Positions 16,317-24,320 of a DNA stretch of 64,000 nt are shown piece after piece. Made by a program: the position numbers and the translations under genes. This DNA comes from Lysinibacillus sphaericus OT4b.31 (lineage in GTDB: Bacteria; Bacillota; Bacilli; Bacillales_A; Planococcaceae). Numbering within the stretch: position 1 is the first letter of the stretch; the number at the start of each line of letters is the position of its first letter. The notes under the pieces are model-generated. The model was not told the origin of the DNA, searched no databases, and saw nothing but the letters and a program-made list of their open reading frames with translations. The stretch is taken from the NCBI RefSeq assembly GCF_000392615.1, contig NZ_KB933398.1, positions 876,391-940,390 on the forward strand, written 5' to 3'.

Positions 16317-18541
16317 TTTTCTAAAAGAAACGTCTTTTTTGTTGGACCAATTAAATATAGCTCATGCATCGCACGCGTTAACGCAACGTACAGAAGTTTG
16401 CGGTCAATTTTTGTATCGTAAAAGGGCGTGTTAAAGGCTGCGACAATCACAGCATCAAACTCGAGCCCCTTTGCTAAATGGCTTGGTACCACGAGTAGGA
16501 GTTGCTGATTAATGGACTCATCCTCTGTTAATAGCTGTGAAGTAATGCCGTAATCAGTTAACGCCTGCTGTATTCCGATTGCATCGACTGTAGTTTTGCA
16601 AATCAAAGCAATTGACTGATGACCGTTGGCACGAATGCTATCAAAAATATGCCCGATTTGCTGAGCATTAAAATGATCTGCCTGTAAAAAAGTTGGTGGA
16701 TGTCCATGACGAACGACAGGTTCAACTAGCGGAAGTTGTTCATCCATTTGTGCTAAAATTTCGTTAGCAACTTCCATAATTTCAATCGTTGTTCGGTAGC
16801 TTTTTTGAAGTGTTCGAAAGCTGGCACGTGGAAATAAATTTTGTACAGGCTCCCAGGCAGTTAGTGAACGGTAGCTATGGATTCCCTGAGCTAAGTCGCC
16901 CACCATTGTGAACATGTCGGTCTCAAGCCCAGTTTTTAAAGCAGCAAGCTGGAATAAACTATAGTCCTGTACCTCATCAATGAAGACAACACGCATTTTC
17001 CAGTTATCAGGGATTCCTTTTAGCCGGGCTTGTAAATAATAAAGTGCCGCTAAATCTTCCAACACCCACTGTTCTTTCGCATGCACTTGTAAAAATTGTT
17101 GTTGTTCGAGATAATGCCATTCTGGTGCAAGCTTTGCTAATAGTTCAGCATTTGTTAGAAAGGCACGATAGAGCGTTTTGACATTATATTTAGAAAAGCG
17201 CCGCATGTAGGCAGATACTGTTGATTTGGCCTCTTTTTCAATTGCGGGAATTCGTTCATCACGTTCATCGATATACTTTGTTACAATACGACGACGTTTT
17301 TCATCGTCACGAATGCCATTTAAAGCTTTGCCAAGTACTTCATCGTATTTCGCATGTAGCATATTTAAGACAGCCTGTTTCTTCTGACGAACATGACTCG
17401 CCATCACCTTTTTTATATGTGCAAGTCTATTTTCAATTGGCATATAGGAAAACTCATGTAAAAATAACTTTTTCAAATGAGAAGCTCGCATAATACGGTA
17501 TTTCTCAATAAACACATCTTCAAATTGTTCCGCAATTTCTTGCTCAATCTTTTGCACATAACGTTCCATTACATCACGATAATAAAGCGAGCCTTTTATT
17601 TCAGAAATCCATGCTGTTGGCTGATTGTCACCATCTGAAACAAGTGATTCTAGCTGTTCATTTGGATTACGTAGTTTTAATTTTAGCTTTGTCGCCGCTA
17701 GGACATAGTCTGCAAAAGTTGTTTGACAAATTTTATCGACACCAAGCTCGGGTAAAACATCACCAATATAATCAATAAATAATTTATTAGGGGCTAAAAT
17801 CATGAGCTGCTCGGGATTAAAATTCTCACCCATTGTGTACAAAAAGTACGAAATACGGTGTAGGGCTATTGTTGTTTTACCGCTACCTGCAGCCCCCTGT
17901 ACGATAATCGGCTGACGGAGGTGAGCCCGAATAATTTCATTTTGCTCTTTCTGAATAGTTGAGACGATTTCTGTTAACCGAACATCTGCTTTGCCTCCTA
18001 ACGCCTCTTGTAGTAATTCATCATTTGTTGTTAAGTCGATATCACGAATATCAAGCAACTGACCATTTTCAATTTTATATTGCCGCTTGGCAAATAAATG
18101 TCCCTTGTGAACTTCTCCGCGTACATCATATTCCATATCCCCAAGTCGACCGTCGTAATAAACATTTGCAACAGGGGAACGCCAATCAACAATTATTGGT
18201 TCGTGTGTTTCACGATGAAATAAGGATGTTTTGCCGATATATAAAAATTCTTCAAGATCTCCTGTTTTTTGGAAATGGATACGGGCGAAATAAGGCTTTT
18301 TTTGAACAGCCTCTAAGCCTTCCTTTTGATCGCGAGCCATTTCAAAGAATCGCGCGTTTGTTAAGATGTTCAAATAGCTCAAACTCGAATCTAAATAATC
18401 AAGATCTGCCATCGATTTACGAATATTTTCCTGTGCGGATTGCAAATCTCTTTGAGACTCGCTTAAAATTTGTTGCATATAGTGTTTGGTGTAAGCGAGT
18501 CGCTCCAGTTCAGCTAGAAAATCTGGATGTTGTGCAGTCAT
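16313..18541 (-). CDS. helD: RNA polymerase recycling motor HelD (UvrD/Rep-like ATPase)
   Basis: HelD binds stalled RNA polymerase and uses ATP to release it from nucleic acid. The 742-residue chain has an N-terminal coiled-coil arm (ESQRDLQSAQENIRKSMADLDYLDSSL). SF1 motifs follow: VQGAAGSGKTT (Walker A), VVFIDEVQDYSLFQ (Walker B), VGDLAQGIHSYR, LQKSYRTTIEIMEVANEIL, AKGLEFDAVIVA and LLYVALTRAMHELYLIG. Length and arm agree with B. subtilis HelD (774). AGGAGGTG lies close before the ATG. The gene stands alone on its strand. Confidence 0.93.
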   Translation of the reverse strand: MTAQHPDFLAELERLAYTKHYMQQILSESQRDLQSAQENIRKSMADLDYLDSSLSYLNILTNARFFEMARDQKEGLEAVQKKPYFARIHFQKTGDLEEFLYIGKTSLFHRETHEPIIVDWRSPVANVYYDGRLGDMEYDVRGEVHKGHLFAKRQYKIENGQLLDIRDIDLTTNDELLQEALGGKADVRLTEIVSTIQKEQNEIIRAHLRQPIIVQGAAGSGKTTIALHRISYFLYTMGENFNPEQLMILAPNKLFIDYIGDVLPELGVDKICQTTFADYVLAATKLKLKLRNPNEQLESLVSDGDNQPTAWISEIKGSLYYRDVMERYVQKIEQEIAEQFEDVFIEKYRIMRASHLKKLFLHEFSYMPIENRLAHIKKVMASHVRQKKQAVLNMLHAKYDEVLGKALNGIRDDEKRRRIVTKYIDERDERIPAIEKEAKSTVSAYMRRFSKYNVKTLYRAFLTNAELLAKLAPEWHYLEQQQFLQVHAKEQWVLEDLAALYYLQARLKGIPDNWKMRVVFIDEVQDYSLFQLAALKTGLETDMFTMVGDLAQGIHSYRSLTAWEPVQNLFPRASFRTLQKSYRTTIEIMEVANEILAQMDEQLPLVEPVVRHGHPPTFLQADHFNAQQIGHIFDSIRANGHQSIALICKTTVDAIGIQQALTDYGITSQLLTEDESINQQLLLVVPSHLAKGLEFDAVIVAAFNTPFYDTKIDRKLLYVALTRAMHELYLIGPTKKTFLLEN

Positions 18542-18805
18542 TTTGCACCTCCTAAGTACTTACAAAGTTAATTTCATCTGTTGGACGTCATGGATTTGAA
18601 AGCATTGAATTTAAGATATAAGCCGAACTAGCTCACAGCTATGCGGTAACAACTAATGGGCTTATATAACACAGGCACAATAACAAATAGGCCGAAATGG
18701 AAATAGGTTCTCATATTACTATACAAAATTTTACCTTTCAAGGGTAAGATTAATAACCTGCTTATTGGTATACTGTTAAGTAACTAGAAATGGGAGGGGA
18801 TACGT

Positions 18806-19528
18806 TTGGACATATTTGCGCATAGAGGTGTATCTTCACACTACCCTGAAAATACAAGTGCTGCTTTTTATGCAGCATCGAAATTACCTATTGCAGGAAT
18901 CGAGCTAGATGTTCATTTAACTGCGGATGGGGAAGTGGTCGTCATCCATGATGAAACAATTGACCGCACTTCCAATGGTACAGGCTATGTAAAAGATTAT
19001 ACGCTCCAGCAGCTACGAGCATTTGATTTTGGTTCTTGGTTTTCTGATGAGTGCAGAGGAGAAAGTATTCTAAAGCTTGGAGAAGTGTTAGAGCTATTTG
19101 CAGGCACACATCATCGTATTAATATTGAGCTGAAAACGGATGTTTTTCCTTATGATGGTATTGAGCCGCTTGTGATAAAGGAAGTAGCATCATATCAAAT
19201 GACGGAACGTGTTATTATTTCTTCCTTTAACCATGAATCAATTCAAATTGTGTCACAAATAGCGCCGTATATTGAAACGGCTGCATTATTTGCTGAAATC
19301 TTAATTGATTTTACAACTTACACAGCCCAAATTCCAACGAATGCAATACATGTTAGCTTGCCTACAGCCTTCAGAAAATCTGTTGGTTTAGCGCTTGAAA
19401 AAGGGGCTATTGTTCGTGCCTACACTGTCAATGATATCGATATTGCATTGCAGTTACAGCAACTCGGTATAGATGCAATTTTTACAGATGACCCCGAAAA
19501 AATGCTAGACGCATTGCGCGAAGGCTAA
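18806..19528 (+). CDS. Glycerophosphodiester phosphodiesterase (GDPD/UgpQ type)
   Basis: This enzyme hydrolyses glycerophosphodiesters to glycerol-3-phosphate and an alcohol. It shows the GDPD barrel motifs AHRGVSSHYPENT, IELDVHLTADGEVVVIHDETIDRTSNG (metal Glu/Asp and catalytic His), INIELK, and the closing VRAYTVND ... GIDAIFTDDPEKML. No signal peptide is seen, so it is cytoplasmic. The start is TTG, supported by GGGAGGGGA six bases upstream. Its 240 residues match the short cytoplasmic family members. Confidence 0.93.
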   Translation: MDIFAHRGVSSHYPENTSAAFYAASKLPIAGIELDVHLTADGEVVVIHDETIDRTSNGTGYVKDYTLQQLRAFDFGSWFSDECRGESILKLGEVLELFAGTHHRINIELKTDVFPYDGIEPLVIKEVASYQMTERVIISSFNHESIQIVSQIAPYIETAALFAEILIDFTTYTAQIPTNAIHVSLPTAFRKSVGLALEKGAIVRAYTVNDIDIALQLQQLGIDAIFTDDPEKMLDALREG

Positions 19529-19539
19529 AATACACAAAA

Positions 19540-19578
19540 ATGGCGTTTCAAATTCCCTTTGAGACGCCATCTTTGTTA
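19540..19578. terminator. Terminator shared by convergent genes
   Basis: ATGGCGTTTCAAA (19540-19552) pairs with TTTGAGACGCCAT (19558-19570; one G-T pair), followed by CTTTGTT. It lies between the phosphodiesterase and DUF2804 genes. Confidence 0.75.
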
Positions 19579-20607
19579 CCATTTTGCACGGTGTTCTTCG
19601 ATACAACCAAGCATTTGCTTAATAACTAGGGTTTCACCATTGTCCAGTAGAATGGAACCATCATAATAACCAAACAATTGATGTACTTCCGATTTTACGA
19701 GTCCAGCATTTGTTGCTGCAACACGTTCAAAGAATGGGGAAAAAGTTAAGGACACTTGGTTGGTGAACTTTGTTTTAACTTTCCAACGTTGCATAAAATC
19801 TTTTCGATCATAATGGAATAGTAAATCCTCATGAATTTTTGTCATTTTTCCATCAACGAACACAGCATTCTCAGTCATACCCGTACCGTCTGTCCATTTA
19901 CCCCCTAAATTCAGCCCAATCCGCCGACCTCGAACTCGTTGAGAAGCCATACCCCAATTCCATGTGGCCTCGCGTGGCCAAACACCACGCCCATAATCCA
20001 ACACTGCAAAATTTTCCTCAGGTGTAAATATAAAGCGACGATTGCCAATCGTCACATTTCCCGACGTAGGTAGAGTATGATGCTTGCCTGTAAATTGGAA
20101 CGTTTTTCGATTCCATGGAATGACCACATTCAATGACTCATCTGTTGGGGGATGTTGAATGACAAGGTTTGCACGTAAGCTGTCTCCGTCAAAATTAGGA
20201 ATAGAAACGGACAAATGAGTTTCATTGTGAATATAGGTCATATCAATCGTCATTTCACTACTGCTGAAGGATACAGATTCTAGTACTTGTGTAGGCATTT
20301 TTAGCTTGCCACCAAGTGGAATTGTCATGGTTTTCTCGAAATAGCGCTGTGTTTCATACTCAAAGAAATATACGAAGCAAACCGCTGCGTAATCTAGATG
20401 GCTGATAGTAGCGGAGAATAAAATCTCATCACCATATACACACCAATAATTCCATTTCTTTTTGCGCATCAAATGGCCGCTTAAATTGCTATTTATAAGA
20501 GGTTTTCGTGCAAATCCAATGGAAGCAGGATTCAAATTCCCTTTTTTGTCGCATAAAAGAGTAGGTTGTAAGATTTCTTTCTCAGCATGCTGCCTCACAT
20601 TCAACAT
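19576..20607 (-). CDS. DUF2804 family protein
   Basis: The 343-residue soluble protein carries family landmarks I associate with DUF2804: the N-terminal LLCDKKGNLNPASIGFARKP and KKKWNYWCVYGDEILFSATI, then FAVLDYGRGVWP and WNWGMASQRVRGRRIGLNLG. The function of the family is unknown; the fold is all-beta and reminiscent of lipocalin/AttH-like proteins. The ATG at 20607 directly abuts GAAGGG. A GTG at 20598 has better spacing (nine bases), so the true start may be three codons downstream. A TACAAT -10 box lies about 40 bp upstream on the minus strand. Confidence 0.8.
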   Translation of the reverse strand: MLNVRQHAEKEILQPTLLCDKKGNLNPASIGFARKPLINSNLSGHLMRKKKWNYWCVYGDEILFSATISHLDYAAVCFVYFFEYETQRYFEKTMTIPLGGKLKMPTQVLESVSFSSSEMTIDMTYIHNETHLSVSIPNFDGDSLRANLVIQHPPTDESLNVVIPWNRKTFQFTGKHHTLPTSGNVTIGNRRFIFTPEENFAVLDYGRGVWPREATWNWGMASQRVRGRRIGLNLGGKWTDGTGMTENAVFVDGKMTKIHEDLLFHYDRKDFMQRWKVKTKFTNQVSLTFSPFFERVAATNAGLVKSEVHQLFGYYDGSILLDNGETLVIKQMLGCIEEHRAKW

Positions 20608-20996
20608 CCCTTCTGTTTATATATTAAATATCTACACTTCATTCAACCCTATTGTAGCAAAAAATAACTTAAAATTGGAAAAGATAGCACCGAATGTTGC
20701 CCTTACATCGATTTTTAACTGAAAGCTTCGCCTGATGTCACGAATTCGAAAAGAATTTTTAGATGTTAGCCTAGCATCGCTAAGTCTCACGACACCTGCT
20801 AACTGACTTGAATCGGTAAAATCGTAACGTTCTATGGCTTTACCGAAGTGACCGACATCGTGTCGACCCTCGTGCATACCTAAGCATAATATTGCAAATA
20901 CCGGACGTAATGACGTTTGAGCCGCCATTGATAAATATGGTCCTAAACTAATAGATTTGTCCATCTATACATATGATGTACGTAAGGAGGGGAAAC
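20608..20996. other. 389-bp gap with paired sequences and an uncertain open frame
   Basis: Next to the DUF2804 gene is its probable promoter (minus-strand TACAAT near 20653). Further out, a minus-strand open frame (20632-20964) has no ribosome site and no recognisable protein features. The same stretch holds short pairs such as TCGGTAAA/TTTACCGA and CGACA/TGTCG. I cannot tell whether it is a decayed gene or a structured leader. Confidence 0.3.
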
Positions 20997-21491
20997 GTGG
21001 CAAAAATGTATAATAGGCAGGCGGCGGTACAGTATGCGAATTTGTGGTGGAATAGACGTAATTCCGCATTTCCAAATTTTGATGTCGATTGTACGAATTA
21101 TATCTCACAATGTTTACTTGCTGGGGGAGCGCCAATGCGCGGAGCTCCAAGTAGAGATAAGGGTTGGTGGATTCAGCAGGGCAATTGGAGCTTCAGCTGG
21201 TCGGTCTCCCATTCCCTTAGGTGGTATCTAGAAGGCTCCAAAACAGGATTAAAGGGCAAACGTGTGCAAAATGCTGAAGAATTAGAGCTTGGGGACATCA
21301 TTTTTTATGATTTTCAAGGGAATGGAAGAATCGATCACTCGGTTATCGTCACGAGTATCCAGAATGGAATTCCATACGTGAATGCGCACACCTCAGATAG
21401 CATAAATAGACCGTACTTTTATGAGGATTCTACTGCCTATACACCGAGTATGACATATTTTTACATTCATATTGATGATAGTTTTGCTTAG
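20997..21491 (+). CDS. Amidase domain protein (Amidase_6, NlpC/P60-related fold)
   Basis: This is a probable cysteine amidase/peptidase. Cys lies in DVDCTNYISQCLLAGG, and His in GRIDHSVIVTS, followed by YVNAHTSD, matching the Cys-His-Asn order of Amidase_6. Conserved aromatics in AAVQYANLWWNRRNSAFPNF and the WW/SW-rich middle also fit. No signal peptide is present, so its site of action is unclear; family members are often spore or wall related. The GTG at 20997 follows AAGGAGG; the earlier ATG at 20973 precedes the ribosome site and is rejected. About 164 residues. Confidence 0.82.
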   Translation: MAKMYNRQAAVQYANLWWNRRNSAFPNFDVDCTNYISQCLLAGGAPMRGAPSRDKGWWIQQGNWSFSWSVSHSLRWYLEGSKTGLKGKRVQNAEELELGDIIFYDFQGNGRIDHSVIVTSIQNGIPYVNAHTSDSINRPYFYEDSTAYTPSMTYFYIHIDDSFA

Positions 21492-21591
21492 CAAGATAGC
21501 TGTTTTAAAGCTCATCGATTTGTGATAATGTGAGAGATAGAAAATACGTATAATAATATATGATGTAAAGTTCTAGAAGGAGATAAAGTAA

Positions 21592-22164
21592 ATGAGCGAA
21601 CATTTTTTATCTGTAAGAGATGCAATTATAGAGCGCCGTTCCATTAAAAAATTTAATGGGCAGCCTGTAGACCGTGATGAATTACTAGCAATTATTGACG
21701 ATGCTGTATGGGCACCGAATCATGGAAATCGTGAACCTTGGCGTTTAGTTGTAGCGTGTGGTAAGGAGTTATCTGCACTTCATGATTTATTGCGAGACTT
21801 AACTATTCCGAAATGGCAAGACCTTTCAAGTGAAGACTTGGCAAAACAAATGACGAAATTCACACTTCCAGGCGGTTATGCTTTTGTAATCGTACCGGAG
21901 GATGCACGTCAAAAAGAACGTCTAGAAGATTTTGCTGCTGCAAGTACTTTTATTCAAAATATGCAGTTGCTTGCGTGGGATAAAGGTATCGGCTCTTGCT
22001 GGAAAACACCAGGCTTTTTAGATAATCCGAAATTCCGAGAAGCATTAAAAGTGCAACCAGGTGAACGTGTTATTGCGATGTTACAAGTTGGTTATTTTGA
22101 TGATATTCCAAAAGCGAAAGAACGTAAAACATCAGCTGAAATTGTGACGATTTTTGGTGAATAG
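21592..22164 (+). CDS. Nitroreductase family FMN protein
   Basis: This 190-residue NAD(P)H:FMN oxidoreductase shows ERRSIKKFNGQPVD near the N terminus (FMN phosphate-binding Arg cluster), PNHGNREPWRLVV, DFAAASTFIQNMQLLAWDKGIGSCW and a C-terminal GYFDD. These are typical of the nitroreductase fold, which acts as a homodimer. The physiological substrate is unknown. GAAGGAGAT precedes the ATG. A strong terminator follows. Confidence 0.9.
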   Translation: MSEHFLSVRDAIIERRSIKKFNGQPVDRDELLAIIDDAVWAPNHGNREPWRLVVACGKELSALHDLLRDLTIPKWQDLSSEDLAKQMTKFTLPGGYAFVIVPEDARQKERLEDFAAASTFIQNMQLLAWDKGIGSCWKTPGFLDNPKFREALKVQPGERVIAMLQVGYFDDIPKAKERKTSAEIVTIFGE

Positions 22165-22171
22165 TACAAAG

Positions 22172-22195
22172 AAAGCCCCTCAGTGAGGGGCTTTT
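22172..22195 (+). terminator. Terminator of the nitroreductase gene
   Basis: AAAGCCCCTC (22172-22181) pairs with GAGGGGCTTT (22185-22194) and ends in TTTT. The sequence is repeated in inverted form at 22788-22811. Confidence 0.85.
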
Positions 22196-22273
22196 AGACA
22201 GTAGACAAACTCAAAAAACTGAGTTTGTTTACTGTCTTTTTTCTTTTAAATATAGAAGTATCTATATGAACTC

Positions 22274-22347
22274 GTTGATTTCCGCTATGGCGGACGCTTT
22301 TCGCAGGCATGGCTTCAGTCTCTCCTCGTCGCTACGCTCCAATCAAC
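22274..22347. repeat. Bacillaceae-type intergenic repeat (GTTGATTTCC...CAATCAAC)
   Basis: The segment starts GTTGATTTCCGCTATGGCGG and ends GCTACGCTCCAATCAAC, with complementary GTTGATT/AATCAAC ends. I recall similar GTTGATTTCCGCT...GAATCAAC segments scattered in Bacillus and Lysinibacillus genomes. This copy is shorter than usual. Confidence 0.5.
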
Positions 22348-22393
22348 AGTGAACGTCTTGTGGAACCACTTGATCAATCGTCATCATTTCAAG

Positions 22394-22528
22394 TTGATGT
22401 TGTATGTACCTGAGAATTACTGCAGTTGACCTGAGCGATTGTTGCATGTAGCCAAGCGTTACGTCGGTTGATCTGAGCGGTTGTTGCTTGTACCTGAGCG
22501 TTACGTCAGTTGACTTGAGGGATTAGCG
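22394..22528. repeat. 42-bp imperfect tandem repeat
   Basis: Two full 42-bp units (22426-22467 and 22468-22509) begin TTGAYCTGAGCGRTTGTTGC and end GCGTTACGTCRG. A shortened unit lies upstream (22394-22425) and the start of another downstream (from 22510). Confidence 0.7.
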
Positions 22529-22787
22529 ATAGATCTAGTTCGTTCTGTAAGTTTTTGACCGATTAGCACAACACGCCTTGATTCCTGATATAGAGGAAGA
22601 AGCTGCGAAACTCTTACGGAAAAACGAGGCAGCTAGACCCCGCACGAAGTGTATCGAAGGGGGAGGCCAGCTGGTTCGTCCGTGGAAAGCGAGTGGCTTG
22701 TTCCGAACCTGATTATTGTTACTTTCTATTGTATAAGAAAGACTATAGCCAAACTCGATTTTTTGCCGAAGTTTGTCTACAGTCTAA

Positions 22788-22811
22788 AAGCCCCCTCAGG
22801 TGAGGGGGCTT
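22788..22811 (-). terminator. Terminator of the dipeptidase gene
   Basis: On the minus strand AAGCCCCCTCA and TGAGGGGGCTT form a perfect stem followed by TTTAGAC. It matches the nitroreductase terminator in inverted orientation. Confidence 0.75.
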
Positions 22812-22845
22812 CCAAATCAACAAGTGCATTTATTTATTTATTTAT

Positions 22846-24231
22846 TTATTTTTGTAATCCAGCTACTTCATATAAATAGTCACCTAACACGCGTAAACCA
22901 TTATCGAAGTTTTCTAAATGGAAATGCTCGTTTGGAGCATGGAAGTTTTCGCTGGATAGACCAAAGCCCATTAACACAACAGGTAATTCCAAAATTTCAT
23001 CGAATGATGCCACGATTGGAATCGAACCGCCACCACGTGTGTAAGCAGTGGGTACGTTATAAACTTTTTCGTAAGAGCGTCCTGCCGCTTGAATAAACGG
23101 ATGGTCAAATGGCGTTAAGAAAGGACGGCCTTTATCGAACTCAGCAATCGTTACCTCAACACCAGTTGGTTTATGCTTTGCGATATGTGCTTTTAACAGT
23201 GCTACAATTTCATCGGGTTCTTGATTTGGTACAAGTCGGCATGTGATTTTAGCACCAGCTTCAGCAGGCAATACAGTTTTAATGCCTTCTCCTGAGAAGC
23301 CACCAAACACTCCGTTAACCTCTAGAGTAGGACGAGCCCATGTTTGCTCTAAGTAAGAATAACCAGCTTCCCCGAATAACTCTTTCACACCGACTTCTTC
23401 CTTCACTGACTCTTCATCGAAGCCAAGTGCGCGATAAGCATCACGTTCTTCTACTGATAATGGCAATACGTTGTCGTAGAAACCATCTACCTGAATAGTG
23501 CCGTGTTCATCACGGAAGGATGCTAAAATTTCTGCTAATGCATGAATCGCGTTTTGCACGCCACCACCATAAAGACCAGAGTGTAAATCGCCTTTTGCCC
23601 CGCGAACATCAATTTGTACACCTGTTAAACCACGTAAGCCATAGCACACAGCAGGCTTACCAGGTCCATAAAGGCCCGTATCAGAAATCAAAATCAAATC
23701 TGCAGCTAGCTTTTCCTTATGTTCTTCTACGAAAGCAGGGAGGTGAGGACTGCCGATTTCTTCTTCCCCTTCATAAATAAATTTCACATTTACGGGTAAA
23801 GTGCCAGTTGTAGCAAATAGTGCCTCAATCATTTTTAAGTGCATAAACACCTGCCCTTTATCATCGCTTGCGCCACGTGCAAATAATTTATTGTCACGAA
23901 TCGTTGGATTAAAAGGCTCGCTATCCCATAAGTGTAATGGATCTACAGGCTGCACATCATAGTGACCATAGAAGAGAATTGTTGGTTTGTCCTCAGCATG
24001 TAACCAATCCGCATAGACAACAGGATGTCCTGCTGTTTGGGTAATCGAGATGTTTTCAAGGTTAAGTTTTTCAAAGGCGTTTGCTAACCATTTAGCAGCA
24101 TCCTGAATATCTCCTTTGTGCTCTGATAATGAGCTAATACTTGGAATACGTAAAAATTCATTTAATTCATTCAAATGAGCCTCGCGATGTTCAGTAAAAT
24201 AAGCGTCTAATTCCTGTAAATGTGTCATCAT
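22846..24231 (-). CDS. M20 family dipeptidase
   Basis: This is a cytoplasmic di-zinc peptidase of 461 residues. Metal and catalytic motifs are complete: GHYDVQPVDP (His ligand and Asp), GASDDKGQ (bridging Asp), YEGEEEIGSP (catalytic and ligand Glu), LISDTGLYG (Asp ligand) and FHAPNEHF (His ligand). A dimerisation lid domain lies in between (GLRGLTGVQIDVRGAKGDLHSGLYGG). It resembles carnosinase-like M20 dipeptidases. Tandem ATGs occur at 24231 and 24228, with GTGGG upstream. The left attachment site of a mobile element lies 29 bp before the start and overlaps the promoter-like sequence. Confidence 0.92.
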   Translation of the reverse strand: MMTHLQELDAYFTEHREAHLNELNEFLRIPSISSLSEHKGDIQDAAKWLANAFEKLNLENISITQTAGHPVVYADWLHAEDKPTILFYGHYDVQPVDPLHLWDSEPFNPTIRDNKLFARGASDDKGQVFMHLKMIEALFATTGTLPVNVKFIYEGEEEIGSPHLPAFVEEHKEKLAADLILISDTGLYGPGKPAVCYGLRGLTGVQIDVRGAKGDLHSGLYGGGVQNAIHALAEILASFRDEHGTIQVDGFYDNVLPLSVEERDAYRALGFDEESVKEEVGVKELFGEAGYSYLEQTWARPTLEVNGVFGGFSGEGIKTVLPAEAGAKITCRLVPNQEPDEIVALLKAHIAKHKPTGVEVTIAEFDKGRPFLTPFDHPFIQAAGRSYEKVYNVPTAYTRGGGSIPIVASFDEILELPVVLMGFGLSSENFHAPNEHFHLENFDNGLRVLGDYLYEVAGLQK

Positions 24232-24259
24232 TTCATCCCACTTTCTATTATTTCGATAC

Positions 24260-24280
24260 TAGAAATAGTATAGCATAATG
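24260..24280. other. Left attachment site (attL core)
   Basis: The 21-bp core contains AGAAATAGTATAGCATAATG and is repeated exactly at 45474-45494. On the minus strand it holds TGCTATACT, an extended -10-like sequence reading towards the dipeptidase. Weaker similarity (28 of 32 positions, after a 5-bp break) continues inwards to about 24317. Confidence 0.85.
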
Positions 24281-24320
24281 TGGCTGGAGAATCCTGTTAT
24301 AGCAATGCATTAAGGGACTT

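Larger units (their letters stand above)
22171..22815. repeat. Repeat-rich gap bounded by ~42-bp inverted repeats
   Basis: The left arm (22171-22212) reads terminator, then CTTTTAGACAGTAGACAAACT. The right arm (22766-22815), read on the minus strand, gives terminator, then CTTTTAGACTGTAGACAAACT. The homology therefore continues well past the terminator stems. Between the arms no gene is supported; the space holds a GTTGATTTCC...CAATCAAC element (22274-22347), 42-bp tandem units (22394-22528) and GTGGAAAGCGAGTGGC-like sequence near 22680. Confidence 0.6.

Noticed and set aside
20632..20964. Minus-strand 110-codon open frame
   Set aside because: No ribosome site, no recognisable protein pattern, and the downstream promoter of DUF2804 lies inside it. 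Kept only as an uncertain region.
22172..22811. Simple reading as two unrelated convergent terminators
   Set aside because: The shared CTTTTAGACWGTAGACAAACT beyond the stems is too long for chance, so an inverted repeat was reported instead.
22800..23096. Plus-strand 98-codon frame at the dipeptidase end
   Set aside because: It is a shadow of the minus-strand dipeptidase gene and begins in a TTTA repeat.
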